A stretch of 64,000 nt of DNA. Origin: Desulfogranum japonicum DSM 18378. GTDB lineage: Bacteria > Desulfobacterota > Desulfobulbia > Desulfobulbales > Desulfobulbaceae. A program made the position numbers and the translations under genes. Below the pieces are notes generated by a model that was given only the letters and a program-made list of their open reading frames with translations, was not told where the DNA came from and did not search any database. Shown here piece after piece: positions 8,689 to 17,051 of this stretch. The stretch lies in contig NZ_AUCV01000002.1 in the NCBI RefSeq assembly GCF_000429945.1, forward strand, positions 186,001 through 250,000. The letters are read 5' to 3'. How positions within the stretch are numbered: the first letter of the stretch is position 1; every line of letters begins with the position of its first letter.

Positions 8689-11600
8689 ATGCGTTTTTCT
8701 TATCCCGAAGACCTTCCTATTTGTTCTCACAAAGAAGAAATAATCAAAGCGTTACACACAAACCAGGTTCTAGTCGTTGCCGGCGATACAGGATCCGGCA
8801 AGACGACACAACTCCCAAAAATGTGCCTGGAGGCCCTTGGAGAAGGAGAAAATCTTGTCGGATGCACCCAGCCTAGACGCATTGCCACCATATCCGTGGC
8901 AGATAGGGTTGCCGAAGAAATGGCTGCACCCGATAAGGTGGGTTACAAAATTCGCTTTCAGGATCGTGTGCCGAATAAAGCCCTTATCAAATTCATGACT
9001 GATGGGGTTTTACTCGCAGAAACAAAAAGCGATCCACTCTTAAAAAAATACCAGGTACTCATAATTGATGAAGCCCATGAGCGAAGCCTTAACATCGATT
9101 TTCTCCTTGGATACATCAAGAGTCTTCTCAGTAAGAGACCGGATTTAAAACTGGTTATCTCTTCAGCAACCATTGATACTGAAAAATTCAGTGAGCACTT
9201 TCATAATGCACCTATCATTAATGTTTCTGGAACATTATTCCCCATACAGACAGTATATGAGGATAATCTAGTTCTTTCAGACGAAGACGACCCTAAGTAT
9301 GTAGATGCCGCTGTACAGGTAGTGGAACAGCTGTGCAACCAGCCACACGGTGGAGATATTCTTGTCTTCATGCCCACAGAAAGAGATATTTTGGATACCA
9401 TAGATCAGCTGACTGGTAATCCATCTCTGAAGCACTGTCTGTTTCTTCCTCTTTTTGGACGATTGCAAACTGCAGACCAAAAAAAAGTATTTTATCCATC
9501 GAATAAAAGAAAAGTTATAGTTGCCACCAATGTTGCTGAAACCTCTATTACTGTCCCAGGTATCAGCTTTGTTGTTGACACCGGCCTTGCCAGAATAGCT
9601 CGCTATAATCCTCGAAGCGGGACAACCAATCTGCAAATATCAAGAGTTTCCAAGGCGAGTTGTGACCAACGAAAGGGGCGGTGCGGTCGAACTGGTCCTG
9701 GAACCTGCATACGTCTGTACGCAGAAGAAGATTACAACCAAAGGGATGAATTTACATTACCGGAAATTCAACGATCTAATCTTGCAGAAGTCATCCTGCA
9801 GATGGTCAGCCTCCAGCTTGGAGAACCAGAACATTTTCCTTTTGTAGATCCTCCGTCTCCTCGTAGTGTTCATGAGGGATATCGGACCTTGAAAGAACTC
9901 GGTGCCATCAATGCTGATGGTAACCTGACCCAGAATGGTCGCTTGATGGCAACACTCCCTTTAGATCCATGTATCAGCCGCATTATCCTTGAAAGTGCCA
10001 ACCGAAACGCTTTAAGAGAAATAACCGTCATTGCCGCGGCCCTTTCCATACAGGATCCACGGGTAAGGCCGCTTGACCTGGAATTCAAAGCAGATGAAGC
10101 ACACCGTCAATTTGCGGATAAGCAGTCAGACTTCCTCAGCTTATTGAACATCTGGGATACCCTGTACCAACAAGGTGATAAAATTAGCTGGTCGCGTCTG
10201 TCAAAATTCTGCAAACAACATTTTCTTTCCTGGCAAAGAATGCGCGAATGGTTTGATGTTCACGATCAACTGAAAACCATATTGAAATATAGGGGCAATT
10301 TTGAATTCAACAAGCAACCTGCAGACTATGCAGGCATACATATTTCTCTGACCAGTGGTTTTCTTCGGAATATCTGCCATAAAAAGGAAAAAAACACATA
10401 CCTTTCTGCCGGTCAAAAAGAAGTTGTTCTCTTCCCAGGATCAAACCTCTACAACAAAGGCAGTCAATGGGTGGTTGCATCATCTTTTGTTGAAACAACC
10501 CAACTGTTTGCCCGCACTGTTGCCCGTATAGATCCAGCATGGTTGGAATCACTCGGTGGAGATCTGTGCAAATATTCCTGGACCGGACCTCACTGGGAAA
10601 AAAAGAAAGGCCAAGTTATTGCCACTGAACGGGTTACTCTCTTTGGCTTACCAATTGTTGCTGGAAGAAATGTTAATTACGGACGTATCAACAAACAGAG
10701 AGCACAGGAAGCCAAACATATATTTATTCAGGAAGCTTTAATAGGTGACAACCTTGGGGGGAATTATGGTTTTATGGAGCATAACCGTAACCTCCTTGAT
10801 CATTTTCAGAAAATGGAAGAGCGTGTTCGCAGGCGCGATATACTGGTGGACGAACAATTACTCCATGCTTTTTATGAAAAACGTTTAGGCCTGGTGTACG
10901 ACCGTTTCACCTTGAACCGTCTCCTGCGACGCAAAAAGAACGATTCTTTTCTGCATCTGCAACAAAAGGATATCTGTCTTAACGCACCGGGAGAGGATGA
11001 ATTATATCGTTTCCCTGAAAAACTCAGCGTGGGGAGTTTGGCAGTGCCTTTGTACTACCATTTTGAGCCAGGACAGGAACAGGATGGTGTAACAGTCTTG
11101 TTACCTGCGCAGAGTGTAGCTCAGATCGATCCTCAGATTTTTGAGTGGCTGGTTCCCGGTCTTTTGCCGGAAAAACTCTTGTTTTTATTAAAGCGTCTTC
11201 CCAAACAACAACGTAAAAAACTTGTTCCTCTACCCGACGCTGTGGATCGTCTGTTGGATGGTCTGGATCTCTACAAAGGCTCCCTTTACAGTGAAATAGA
11301 AAAAATATTGCTTCGATTTTACCAGATCCAGGTTCATCGGACAGACTGGCAGCCGGAAGCTTTACCGCCACATCTTAAAATGCGTTTTGCCGTTGTGGAT
11401 GAACAGGGGGAGACGATTCATACCAGCCGTTCATTTGAAGATGTTCAGCAGAAAGCCCATACATCTTCACGTCCAATGGGGTTACCCTCCAAAGCAGATA
11501 AACTGCCAGACAAACATGATATCAGCTTGGCCGAACTCCAGGACTTTGCATCTGTTCTTGTACAAAAAAGCAAACGCTCGGGTATGGAGGAGTTATTCTA

Positions 11601-12438
11601 TGCCACCCTGCAATTTGATTCAGTGAAACAGACAATACGGTTTCACTATCTCAACAACCTCGAGGCAAGTCGTCAACAAACCGCCGAAGCTCTCTTGTTC
11701 CTCATTGAACAGCACCTTGCAAAGGAGACAAAACAGCTTAAAAAGGAAAGTAAACATCTGGTTGCCACGAATTCAGCCAGTTGGCTTGCCTTGGGTAACA
11801 GGCTCTCTGCCTCCCATCTGCAGCAACAAGTCTACCGATATGTACTCAGGCAGGTCGTACCTGTGGAACTTCATGAGATACCATCAGCAGAACAGTTCAC
11901 AGCTACTCTGGAAAACATTCGTGCAAAAGGGATTGGACGTCTTGCTCAGTCGCATTTTTCAGACATTATCCAAGCCCTTCAGAAACGTAAAAGCGTTATC
12001 AAAAGCATCAATGAGTGGAAAGAGCGTGCGCGAAAAAACAAATCGTTTGAGCAGAAACGATTGGAGGAATATCAGCAAACCCTAGAACTAATTCTTCCTG
12101 AAGGTTTTCTGGAACGAAGTGATATCCTACCGCTTAAAGAGGTACCTAGATATCTGCAAGGATTGATCACCCGTATTGAACGCGCTGAATTTTCTCCTGC
12201 TAAAGACCAAAAAAAGGCAGAACGCTTGGCAAAAGATGAAAATCGCTTACGGCAACTGGAGACGTTTTCAGTACCATCAACTGTTTGTAAACATCATATT
12301 CTGCAATACCGCCAAATGGTAGAAGAGTTCCGTATTTCTGTCTTTGCCCCTGAACTCGGCACCCGGATATCTGTCTCAGAAAAAAAACTGACAGCCTACT
12401 GGAAGGACCTTGAGGACAGTTGCCGCAGGGTGGAATGA
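8689..12438 (+). CDS. hrpA: DEAH-box ATP-dependent RNA helicase HrpA
   Basis: 1249 aa, close to the roughly 1300 of E. coli HrpA. Motif I GDTGSGKTTQLPK near residue 32, motif II DEAHERSLNIDFLLG, motif III SSATID, motif V NVAETSITVPGI and motif VI QRKGRCGRTGPG give a complete DEAH core; the HA2/OB-fold region follows (PLDPCISRIILESA...AALSIQDPR), and a long C-terminal region typical of bacterial HrpA fills the last 600 residues. HrpA acts in mRNA processing and in resolving stalled or collided ribosomes. ATG 8689 lacks an obvious SD. It is monocistronic, ending 160 nt before the convergent AroE-like gene. Confidence 0.95.
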   Translation: MRFSYPEDLPICSHKEEIIKALHTNQVLVVAGDTGSGKTTQLPKMCLEALGEGENLVGCTQPRRIATISVADRVAEEMAAPDKVGYKIRFQDRVPNKALIKFMTDGVLLAETKSDPLLKKYQVLIIDEAHERSLNIDFLLGYIKSLLSKRPDLKLVISSATIDTEKFSEHFHNAPIINVSGTLFPIQTVYEDNLVLSDEDDPKYVDAAVQVVEQLCNQPHGGDILVFMPTERDILDTIDQLTGNPSLKHCLFLPLFGRLQTADQKKVFYPSNKRKVIVATNVAETSITVPGISFVVDTGLARIARYNPRSGTTNLQISRVSKASCDQRKGRCGRTGPGTCIRLYAEEDYNQRDEFTLPEIQRSNLAEVILQMVSLQLGEPEHFPFVDPPSPRSVHEGYRTLKELGAINADGNLTQNGRLMATLPLDPCISRIILESANRNALREITVIAAALSIQDPRVRPLDLEFKADEAHRQFADKQSDFLSLLNIWDTLYQQGDKISWSRLSKFCKQHFLSWQRMREWFDVHDQLKTILKYRGNFEFNKQPADYAGIHISLTSGFLRNICHKKEKNTYLSAGQKEVVLFPGSNLYNKGSQWVVASSFVETTQLFARTVARIDPAWLESLGGDLCKYSWTGPHWEKKKGQVIATERVTLFGLPIVAGRNVNYGRINKQRAQEAKHIFIQEALIGDNLGGNYGFMEHNRNLLDHFQKMEERVRRRDILVDEQLLHAFYEKRLGLVYDRFTLNRLLRRKKNDSFLHLQQKDICLNAPGEDELYRFPEKLSVGSLAVPLYYHFEPGQEQDGVTVLLPAQSVAQIDPQIFEWLVPGLLPEKLLFLLKRLPKQQRKKLVPLPDAVDRLLDGLDLYKGSLYSEIEKILLRFYQIQVHRTDWQPEALPPHLKMRFAVVDEQGETIHTSRSFEDVQQKAHTSSRPMGLPSKADKLPDKHDISLAELQDFASVLVQKSKRSGMEELFYATLQFDSVKQTIRFHYLNNLEASRQQTAEALLFLIEQHLAKETKQLKKESKHLVATNSASWLALGNRLSASHLQQQVYRYVLRQVVPVELHEIPSAEQFTATLENIRAKGIGRLAQSHFSDIIQALQKRKSVIKSINEWKERARKNKSFEQKRLEEYQQTLELILPEGFLERSDILPLKEVPRYLQGLITRIERAEFSPAKDQKKAERLAKDENRLRQLETFSVPSTVCKHHILQYRQMVEEFRISVFAPELGTRISVSEKKLTAYWKDLEDSCRRVE

Positions 12439-12597
12439 ATGCAGCCGACCGCTTGCAAGCGCTCACCGGCAACCCGCAGATTCTCCTCTTCGGTCACTTA
12501 CCTCTGTACACATATGAAGTACAAGAAACCGTTTGCAATTATGGAAAAATGACAACATTTTTACAGCTGGCAAGCGGTTACATGACTGGAGCAAAGG

Positions 12598-13452
12598 TTA
12601 CTCCAAAGGAAAGCATTTCAAAAAGAGAGACTCTATTTCCGCATCACCTGGTGTTATTCCTGTAAAATGTTTAAAAGCATCCAAACCCTGGTACCAGAAA
12701 AGATAAAAGCCTGACAGCGTTGGTATTTTTTTCATCCGACAACTATGGAGAAACTCTGTGTTTTCTGGAGTATAGACGGCGTCAAACGCCCATCTTTGTG
12801 AATGAATCCCAGATTCATAAAAAGGGTTACCTGGATATTGAAACATGCCGATGGGAGTAGCATTTATCAGCCCATCGGCAGCTTCCATCTCAGAAAGCAA
12901 GTCTTGTCCAGCGGAACGAACTTGCATGGAACCGGAAGAAAACTGGGCGAGTAATCCCTTTGTCATTTCAGCGTTGATATCGTGTACAATCAACTCATCT
13001 GCTCCCAGGGCATTCATGGCGTGAGCAATGGCTACCCCTACTCCACCAGCACCAAGCATCAGCACTCTGCCAGGTTTGAAATCAGAGCCTAATTTTGTAA
13101 TAAAAGCACGATAGCAACCTGAATAGTCAGTATTATTGGCTACCATCCCCTCTTTTTCAAAGAGCACTGTATTTACAGCATTGAGCGCAGAAGGGAAATC
13201 TGCCATGGGCTGAACGAGTTGGAATGCCTGCTGCTTATAAGGGTGTGTTACATTTACGCCACGAAACCCCTCCTGCCGACATTGTTCCAATGCTGCGGCA
13301 ATGGAGCCAGATGGATTTTCATTAAGCAGGTCGATGGGCCTGTAATGGACATTGAGTCCATATATTTCCCCCAACAATTCATGAAGATTCTTTGCTCTGC
13401 TTCGCCCAAGGTTATTACCGAGTAAACCTAACTGCACTTTCTGCATACTCAT
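12598..13452 (-). CDS. AroE-like shikimate/quinate dehydrogenase in a TRAP operon
   Basis: 284 aa NAD(P)-dependent shikimate dehydrogenase family. Catalytic Lys lies in NVTHPYKQ, catalytic Asp in NNTDYSG, the Rossmann loop is GAGGVGVAIAHAM, and NATPIGM and SGFYLFWYQG are conserved blocks near the C-terminus. The N-terminal substrate motif is unusual: canonical AroE has SxSPxxHN, here the matching stretch is GRSRAKNLHE, so only the first Ser is kept. The start codon lies 3 nt after the dctM stop, making it the last gene of a dctP-dctQ-dctM operon. This suggests oxidation of an imported hydroaromatic acid (quinate, shikimate or a relative) rather than aromatic biosynthesis, though a biosynthetic role cannot be excluded without knowing whether another aroE exists. 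Confidence 0.8.
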   Translation of the reverse strand: MSMQKVQLGLLGNNLGRSRAKNLHELLGEIYGLNVHYRPIDLLNENPSGSIAAALEQCRQEGFRGVNVTHPYKQQAFQLVQPMADFPSALNAVNTVLFEKEGMVANNTDYSGCYRAFITKLGSDFKPGRVLMLGAGGVGVAIAHAMNALGADELIVHDINAEMTKGLLAQFSSGSMQVRSAGQDLLSEMEAADGLINATPIGMFQYPGNPFYESGIHSQRWAFDAVYTPENTEFLHSCRMKKIPTLSGFYLFWYQGLDAFKHFTGITPGDAEIESLFLKCFPLE

Positions 13453-13455
13453 CTC

Positions 13456-14727
13456 TTACATATTAAACAAACTGGGGAGCCCGGTGACTGTCATTGGGAA
13501 AAAAGCCAGTATTATCAGCACAGCGAGCTCAACAAGAAAAAAAGGAAGAATCTGTTTGGTTAATCTACCAAGACTGACATCACCAATAGATCCGGCAACG
13601 AACAAGCATAACCCCATGGGTGGAGTAATTAATCCTATCATCAGATTAAAAATAACAAGAATAGCAAAATGGGTCGGGTCCAGCCCCATGTTTACAGCAA
13701 TTGGGTGAAGGATGGGTACGAGAACCAGCATGGCAGCAATTCCTTCCAGAAACAAACCAACAACCAGAAACAAAACCATGGTTGAAAGAAGAAACATCCA
13801 TTTAGCACTCATATATTGAAGGGCTATATCAGTTATCATATTGGGAACCCGATTGTAAGTCAGCAGCCAGTTTGCAGCTGCCACAGTCGCCATAACAATC
13901 ATGATTACAGCACTGTCCCGCATGGCGTTGCCAAAAATTCGCGGGAGATCACGCCAGCGTAATTCCCGAAACACAAACAACCCGACGATCAGAGCATATG
14001 CCACTGCAAAACTGGCAGCCTCTGTGGGCGTAACTACACCAATAAGAATGGAACCAACAACGAATACAGGCATAAGCAAAGGAATTATCCCTTGAAGCAG
14101 AGTACTGCCTTTTGAAGTACATTCGGTTGAAGATGGAAAATTTTCGAATTGGCTTGCAACACACCATACATAAACGGAAAGAAATACGGCAAGCAGAATC
14201 CCCGGTACGACGCCACCAAGAAAAAGCGCAGGAACAGATACTCCTGTAACAATCAAAGCATAGATGATTACTGGAATGCTCGGGGGAATAATCGGCCCGA
14301 TAACTGAAGATGCTGCGGTCAATGCGGCCGAAAAATCACGAGGATACCCACGTTTTTCCATTTCCGGGATAAATACCCTGCCCAGCGCAGAAGTGTCAGC
14401 AACCGCTGACCCGGATAATCCTGCGAAAATCACAGATGCCCATATGTTTACCAAAGCAAGTCCTGCACTGAATCTGCCAACTAATACGGTGGTAAAAGCT
14501 ATAATTCGCCTGGTAATCCCTGATTCGTTCATCAACTCTCCAGCGAGAATAAATAAAGGAATCGCAAGTAACGGAAATGAACTGAGCCCGCCAAACATTT
14601 GGGTGGCCACAATTCGAATATGATAGGGAAAATCACCTACAGCCATAAAATACAGCAAAGCTGCTACAATGGAAAAGGCGACGGGGACACCAAGAATGAG
14701 ACAACAGACCAGGATGATGTATACCAT
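13456..14727 (-). CDS. dctM: TRAP transporter large permease DctM
   Basis: 423 aa, the family length, with about 12 hydrophobic segments. Conserved blocks: LFILAGELMNESGI, SVIFAGLSGSAVADTSALG, GPIIPPSIPVIIYA, LVVGLFLEGIAAMLVLVPIL, and NLMIGLITPPMGLCLFVAGSI. DctM carries the Na+-driven translocation path of tripartite ATP-independent periplasmic transporters. The gene follows dctQ by 11 nt and is followed by the AroE-like gene after 3 nt, so the three are surely co-transcribed. Confidence 0.93.
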   Translation of the reverse strand: MVYIILVCCLILGVPVAFSIVAALLYFMAVGDFPYHIRIVATQMFGGLSSFPLLAIPLFILAGELMNESGITRRIIAFTTVLVGRFSAGLALVNIWASVIFAGLSGSAVADTSALGRVFIPEMEKRGYPRDFSAALTAASSVIGPIIPPSIPVIIYALIVTGVSVPALFLGGVVPGILLAVFLSVYVWCVASQFENFPSSTECTSKGSTLLQGIIPLLMPVFVVGSILIGVVTPTEAASFAVAYALIVGLFVFRELRWRDLPRIFGNAMRDSAVIMIVMATVAAANWLLTYNRVPNMITDIALQYMSAKWMFLLSTMVLFLVVGLFLEGIAAMLVLVPILHPIAVNMGLDPTHFAILVIFNLMIGLITPPMGLCLFVAGSIGDVSLGRLTKQILPFFLVELAVLIILAFFPMTVTGLPSLFNM

Positions 14728-14738
14728 ACCGTTTTTCC

Positions 14739-15302
14739 TTATAAATCTTCGTGTTTACCCCAGGACCGTTTACCGATCTCCGTTACGCGTAAACACAACT
14801 TCAGGCATGCTGCAATTGCCAGTAAAATGCCACCAAAACATATTGCTGCCTGATACGGAAAATAGTGACCAAACACTATCATGTTTTCCCATCCAGTAAG
14901 TGATCGTAATGTTTTTGCCAATGTAATGAGCCCACTTACCTCCATGCCGCCCCGCTTGAGAGTGAACATCCAGCCGGAATAAGCCAGTAGTCCCCCAATG
15001 GCAACCATCATGAGATCAACAAAGCAATACAGCATGTGTAGCCATTTACGGGAAAGAAAACCTACCAACATGGTAAAACGGATATGGCGATCTTGGATGT
15101 AGGCTACTGCACTTGCAAACATGACCCCATAGATAGCTATAAAAATTGACAGTTCATCGCCCCAGGTAAAAGATTTTCCGATAGTGTAACGACGGATGGC
15201 ATTGGTGAACACAATGGAAAAAAGCAAAAACATGCAGAGAGAGGCTGCTCCTGCACATAACCTGGTAAAAATACCTGTCGAACGTTGAATTATAGACGAC
15301 AT
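14739..15302 (-). CDS. dctQ: TRAP transporter small permease DctQ
   Basis: 187 aa with four predicted membrane helices: near residues 12-32 (LCAGAASLCMFLLFSIVFTN), 48-68 (SIFIAIYGVMFASAVAY), 88-110 and 140-165. The motif WGDELSIFIAIYGVMFASAV is typical of DctQ, the membrane partner of DctM. It lies 11 nt before dctM. Its distance to dctP is 347 nt, far more than usual in such operons, because a family B repeat occupies the gap. Confidence 0.88.
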   Translation of the reverse strand: MSSIIQRSTGIFTRLCAGAASLCMFLLFSIVFTNAIRRYTIGKSFTWGDELSIFIAIYGVMFASAVAYIQDRHIRFTMLVGFLSRKWLHMLYCFVDLMMVAIGGLLAYSGWMFTLKRGGMEVSGLITLAKTLRSLTGWENMIVFGHYFPYQAAICFGGILLAIAACLKLCLRVTEIGKRSWGKHEDL

Positions 15303-15479
15303 AATTATAATGGACTGGCGTAATAAACATCTGAATACGACATCGTGGCATCCCGTGACTCACTCTCAGTACTTGCCACACGGGAAGTTTGAACGCTCTC
15401 TTGTGGGGGGCGAAAAAAATTCAGATCAGTGGAGTTCACGACTAATGCATAAAAGTATCAGCCGAGATGACAATGTTAT

Positions 15480-15645
15480 TAATGCCTTTCCATAAATAGT
15501 CTTTTGGTCAAGTTTTGGGGTTATACTCAAAATGTAATCCTTATAATGGAAAGTATATTCCTGTGGTAAAATCCATCACAGGCCTCGAAGGTTGCGCGTA
15601 CCTAAACTTGAACAAAAATAATCTGTTATGGACAGACACGAACTA
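15480..15645. repeat. family B element between dctP and dctQ
   Basis: Left end TAATGCCTTTCCATAAATAG and right end, read on the minus strand, TCTGTCCATAACAGATTATT, both resembling the TAGTGCCTGTCCATAAATGG end; the inner parts (CTTTTGGTCAAG and, on the minus strand, TTTTTGTTCAAG) also match as an inverted pair. The right end lies 5 nt beyond the dctP stop codon. The rest of the 15303-15649 gap has no gene. Confidence 0.6.
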
Positions 15646-15649
15646 CGTT

Positions 15650-16657
15650 TTATTTTGTTACCGATGTAATCGCAGCATCAAGTTTGTCTATCCAGACAGC
15701 ATCATCTCCAAGCTCACCGGCCAACCATTTTTTCACAGCAGGTTGCGCCAATGCTCTGAACTGATCGAGTTCTTCATTCGTTGGCGAATATACATTCATG
15801 CCCTCAGCTGCGACCTTGGTTACCCCTTCAGCTGTGTTAAATTGCTGAATGGCTCTTCCCATAACACCTGCAACCCTCGCCGCACGCTTGATGATATTTT
15901 GTTCTTTGTCAGCCAGAGACTGAAAAAATTCATCATTGATGAGAATAAAATCCGCTCCATAGACATGCCCATCAAGTATCAGATATTTTTGCAGTTTATG
16001 CAGTTGATTGTTGTATATAACACCAACAGGATTTTCCTGTCCATCAACTACACCTGTGGCTAGAGCATTGGGCAACTCTGACCAGGCTATTGGCGTAGGC
16101 TCTCCCCCCAGAGCTTTGACCATCTCAATATACAAGGGAACCGGCATAACCCGGAACTTGAGTCCTTTCATATCTGCAGGGCTCTTAATTTCTCTGGCAT
16201 TATTTGTGAAATTTCGAAATCCGGTTTCACCATAGGCAAGTGTCCGCAGCCCTGTTTTCTGAAGGCAGTATTCTGCCAGTTCTTCACCAAAAGGACCATC
16301 AAGAACGTCCCACGCAACCGTTGCTGAGGAAAAAGTATAAGGAATATTCAACACATCAGAGGCTTTGCAGACAGTGGACATGGCTGCAGAGACAATTGCC
16401 ATGTGGGTGATCCCTTCCTGAACCTGTTGAACAAGACTGTTCTCATCTCCAAGCGCCTTAGCCGGGAAGAGTTCGACCTGTATATCAGTCTCTCCCTCAA
16501 CAATATTTTTAAAAATGACTGCAGCAGCACCTTTCTTTGATGTTTGCCATTCTGCAGGATCCACGTGCCCTAATTTAATTGTGGTGGCAGCCAGAGCATT
16601 ACATGTAAAAAATGCAACCGCGCAGGCAATTCCACATAACCTTCCTAAACGAAACAT
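15650..16657 (-). CDS. dctP: TRAP transporter solute-binding protein DctP
   Basis: 335 aa periplasmic receptor. The start ATG 16657 is chosen because GAGGAGG lies just upstream and it gives a signal peptide (CGIACAVAFFTCNALAA, cleavage after ALA); the frame open back to 16744 is not used. The ligand region is canonical: MKGLKFRVMPVPLYIEMVKALGG includes the Arg that binds a substrate carboxylate in DctP proteins, followed by WSELPNALATGVVDGQENP. Delivers an organic acid to DctQM; the AroE-like enzyme in the operon suggests a hydroaromatic acid. A possible sigma-54 promoter lies 90-115 nt upstream. Confidence 0.9.
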   Translation of the reverse strand: MFRLGRLCGIACAVAFFTCNALAATTIKLGHVDPAEWQTSKKGAAAVIFKNIVEGETDIQVELFPAKALGDENSLVQQVQEGITHMAIVSAAMSTVCKASDVLNIPYTFSSATVAWDVLDGPFGEELAEYCLQKTGLRTLAYGETGFRNFTNNAREIKSPADMKGLKFRVMPVPLYIEMVKALGGEPTPIAWSELPNALATGVVDGQENPVGVIYNNQLHKLQKYLILDGHVYGADFILINDEFFQSLADKEQNIIKRAARVAGVMGRAIQQFNTAEGVTKVAAEGMNVYSPTNEELDQFRALAQPAVKKWLAGELGDDAVWIDKLDAAITSVTK

Positions 16658-16759
16658 GTTTTCCTCCTCTTGTAACTCACAAAATATTGGTCTCACAATG
16701 TAGCGTATTATCAGACTGATAACAATCGAAATTACTTCCGGCACCTATTATTCACTATG

Positions 16760-16773
16760 GCAAAAAAATCACC
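16760..16773 (-). promoter_or_regulatory. possible sigma-54 promoter of the TRAP operon
   Basis: On the minus strand AGGTGATTTTTTTGCC has GG-N10-GC spacing and a perfect TTGC -12 box, but the -24 box agrees only in the GG. Transcription would begin about 90 nt upstream of dctP. Many dct systems use sigma-54; here this is suggestive only. Confidence 0.35.
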
Positions 16774-17000
16774 TCAACCTTGCAGGACTCTCAGCTCATC
16801 ACCTGGATATCTTGAATAAATCACTCAGCCTGTATGGGACCATGAAAATATTTACAAAAATCAGCCCATACTCTGCATGCTATTTGAATTTCAGTATCCT
16901 TAAGTCACTTTTCAGCAACATAATTCTCAATGCATTTCTCCATAAACCGCAAAATCAAAAAAACCACAAAACTGATCTGGTATCAAAAAACCACCTCATA

Positions 17001-17006
17001 TATAAT
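17001..17006 (+). promoter_or_regulatory. candidate -10 element of the rhodanese gene
   Basis: A perfect TATAAT 46 nt upstream of the rhodanese ATG. No good -35 hexamer stands 16-18 nt before it. The rest of 16658-17051 is AT-rich with no supported gene. Confidence 0.4.
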
Positions 17007-17051
17007 GGTTAAAGAGAATCAATCTCAAAACAATGTGACAAGGAGGAGCAC

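Noticed and set aside
9277-9636. 119-aa minus-strand frame and other frames inside hrpA, cheA and leuS
   Set aside because: Shadows of the large conserved genes on the opposite strand or in another frame.
15515-16063. 182-aa plus-strand frame
   Set aside because: Antisense shadow of dctP and a family B repeat.
16812-17012. 66-aa frame upstream of the rhodanese gene
   Set aside because: AT-rich, no SD, no recognisable features; overlaps the promoter region.
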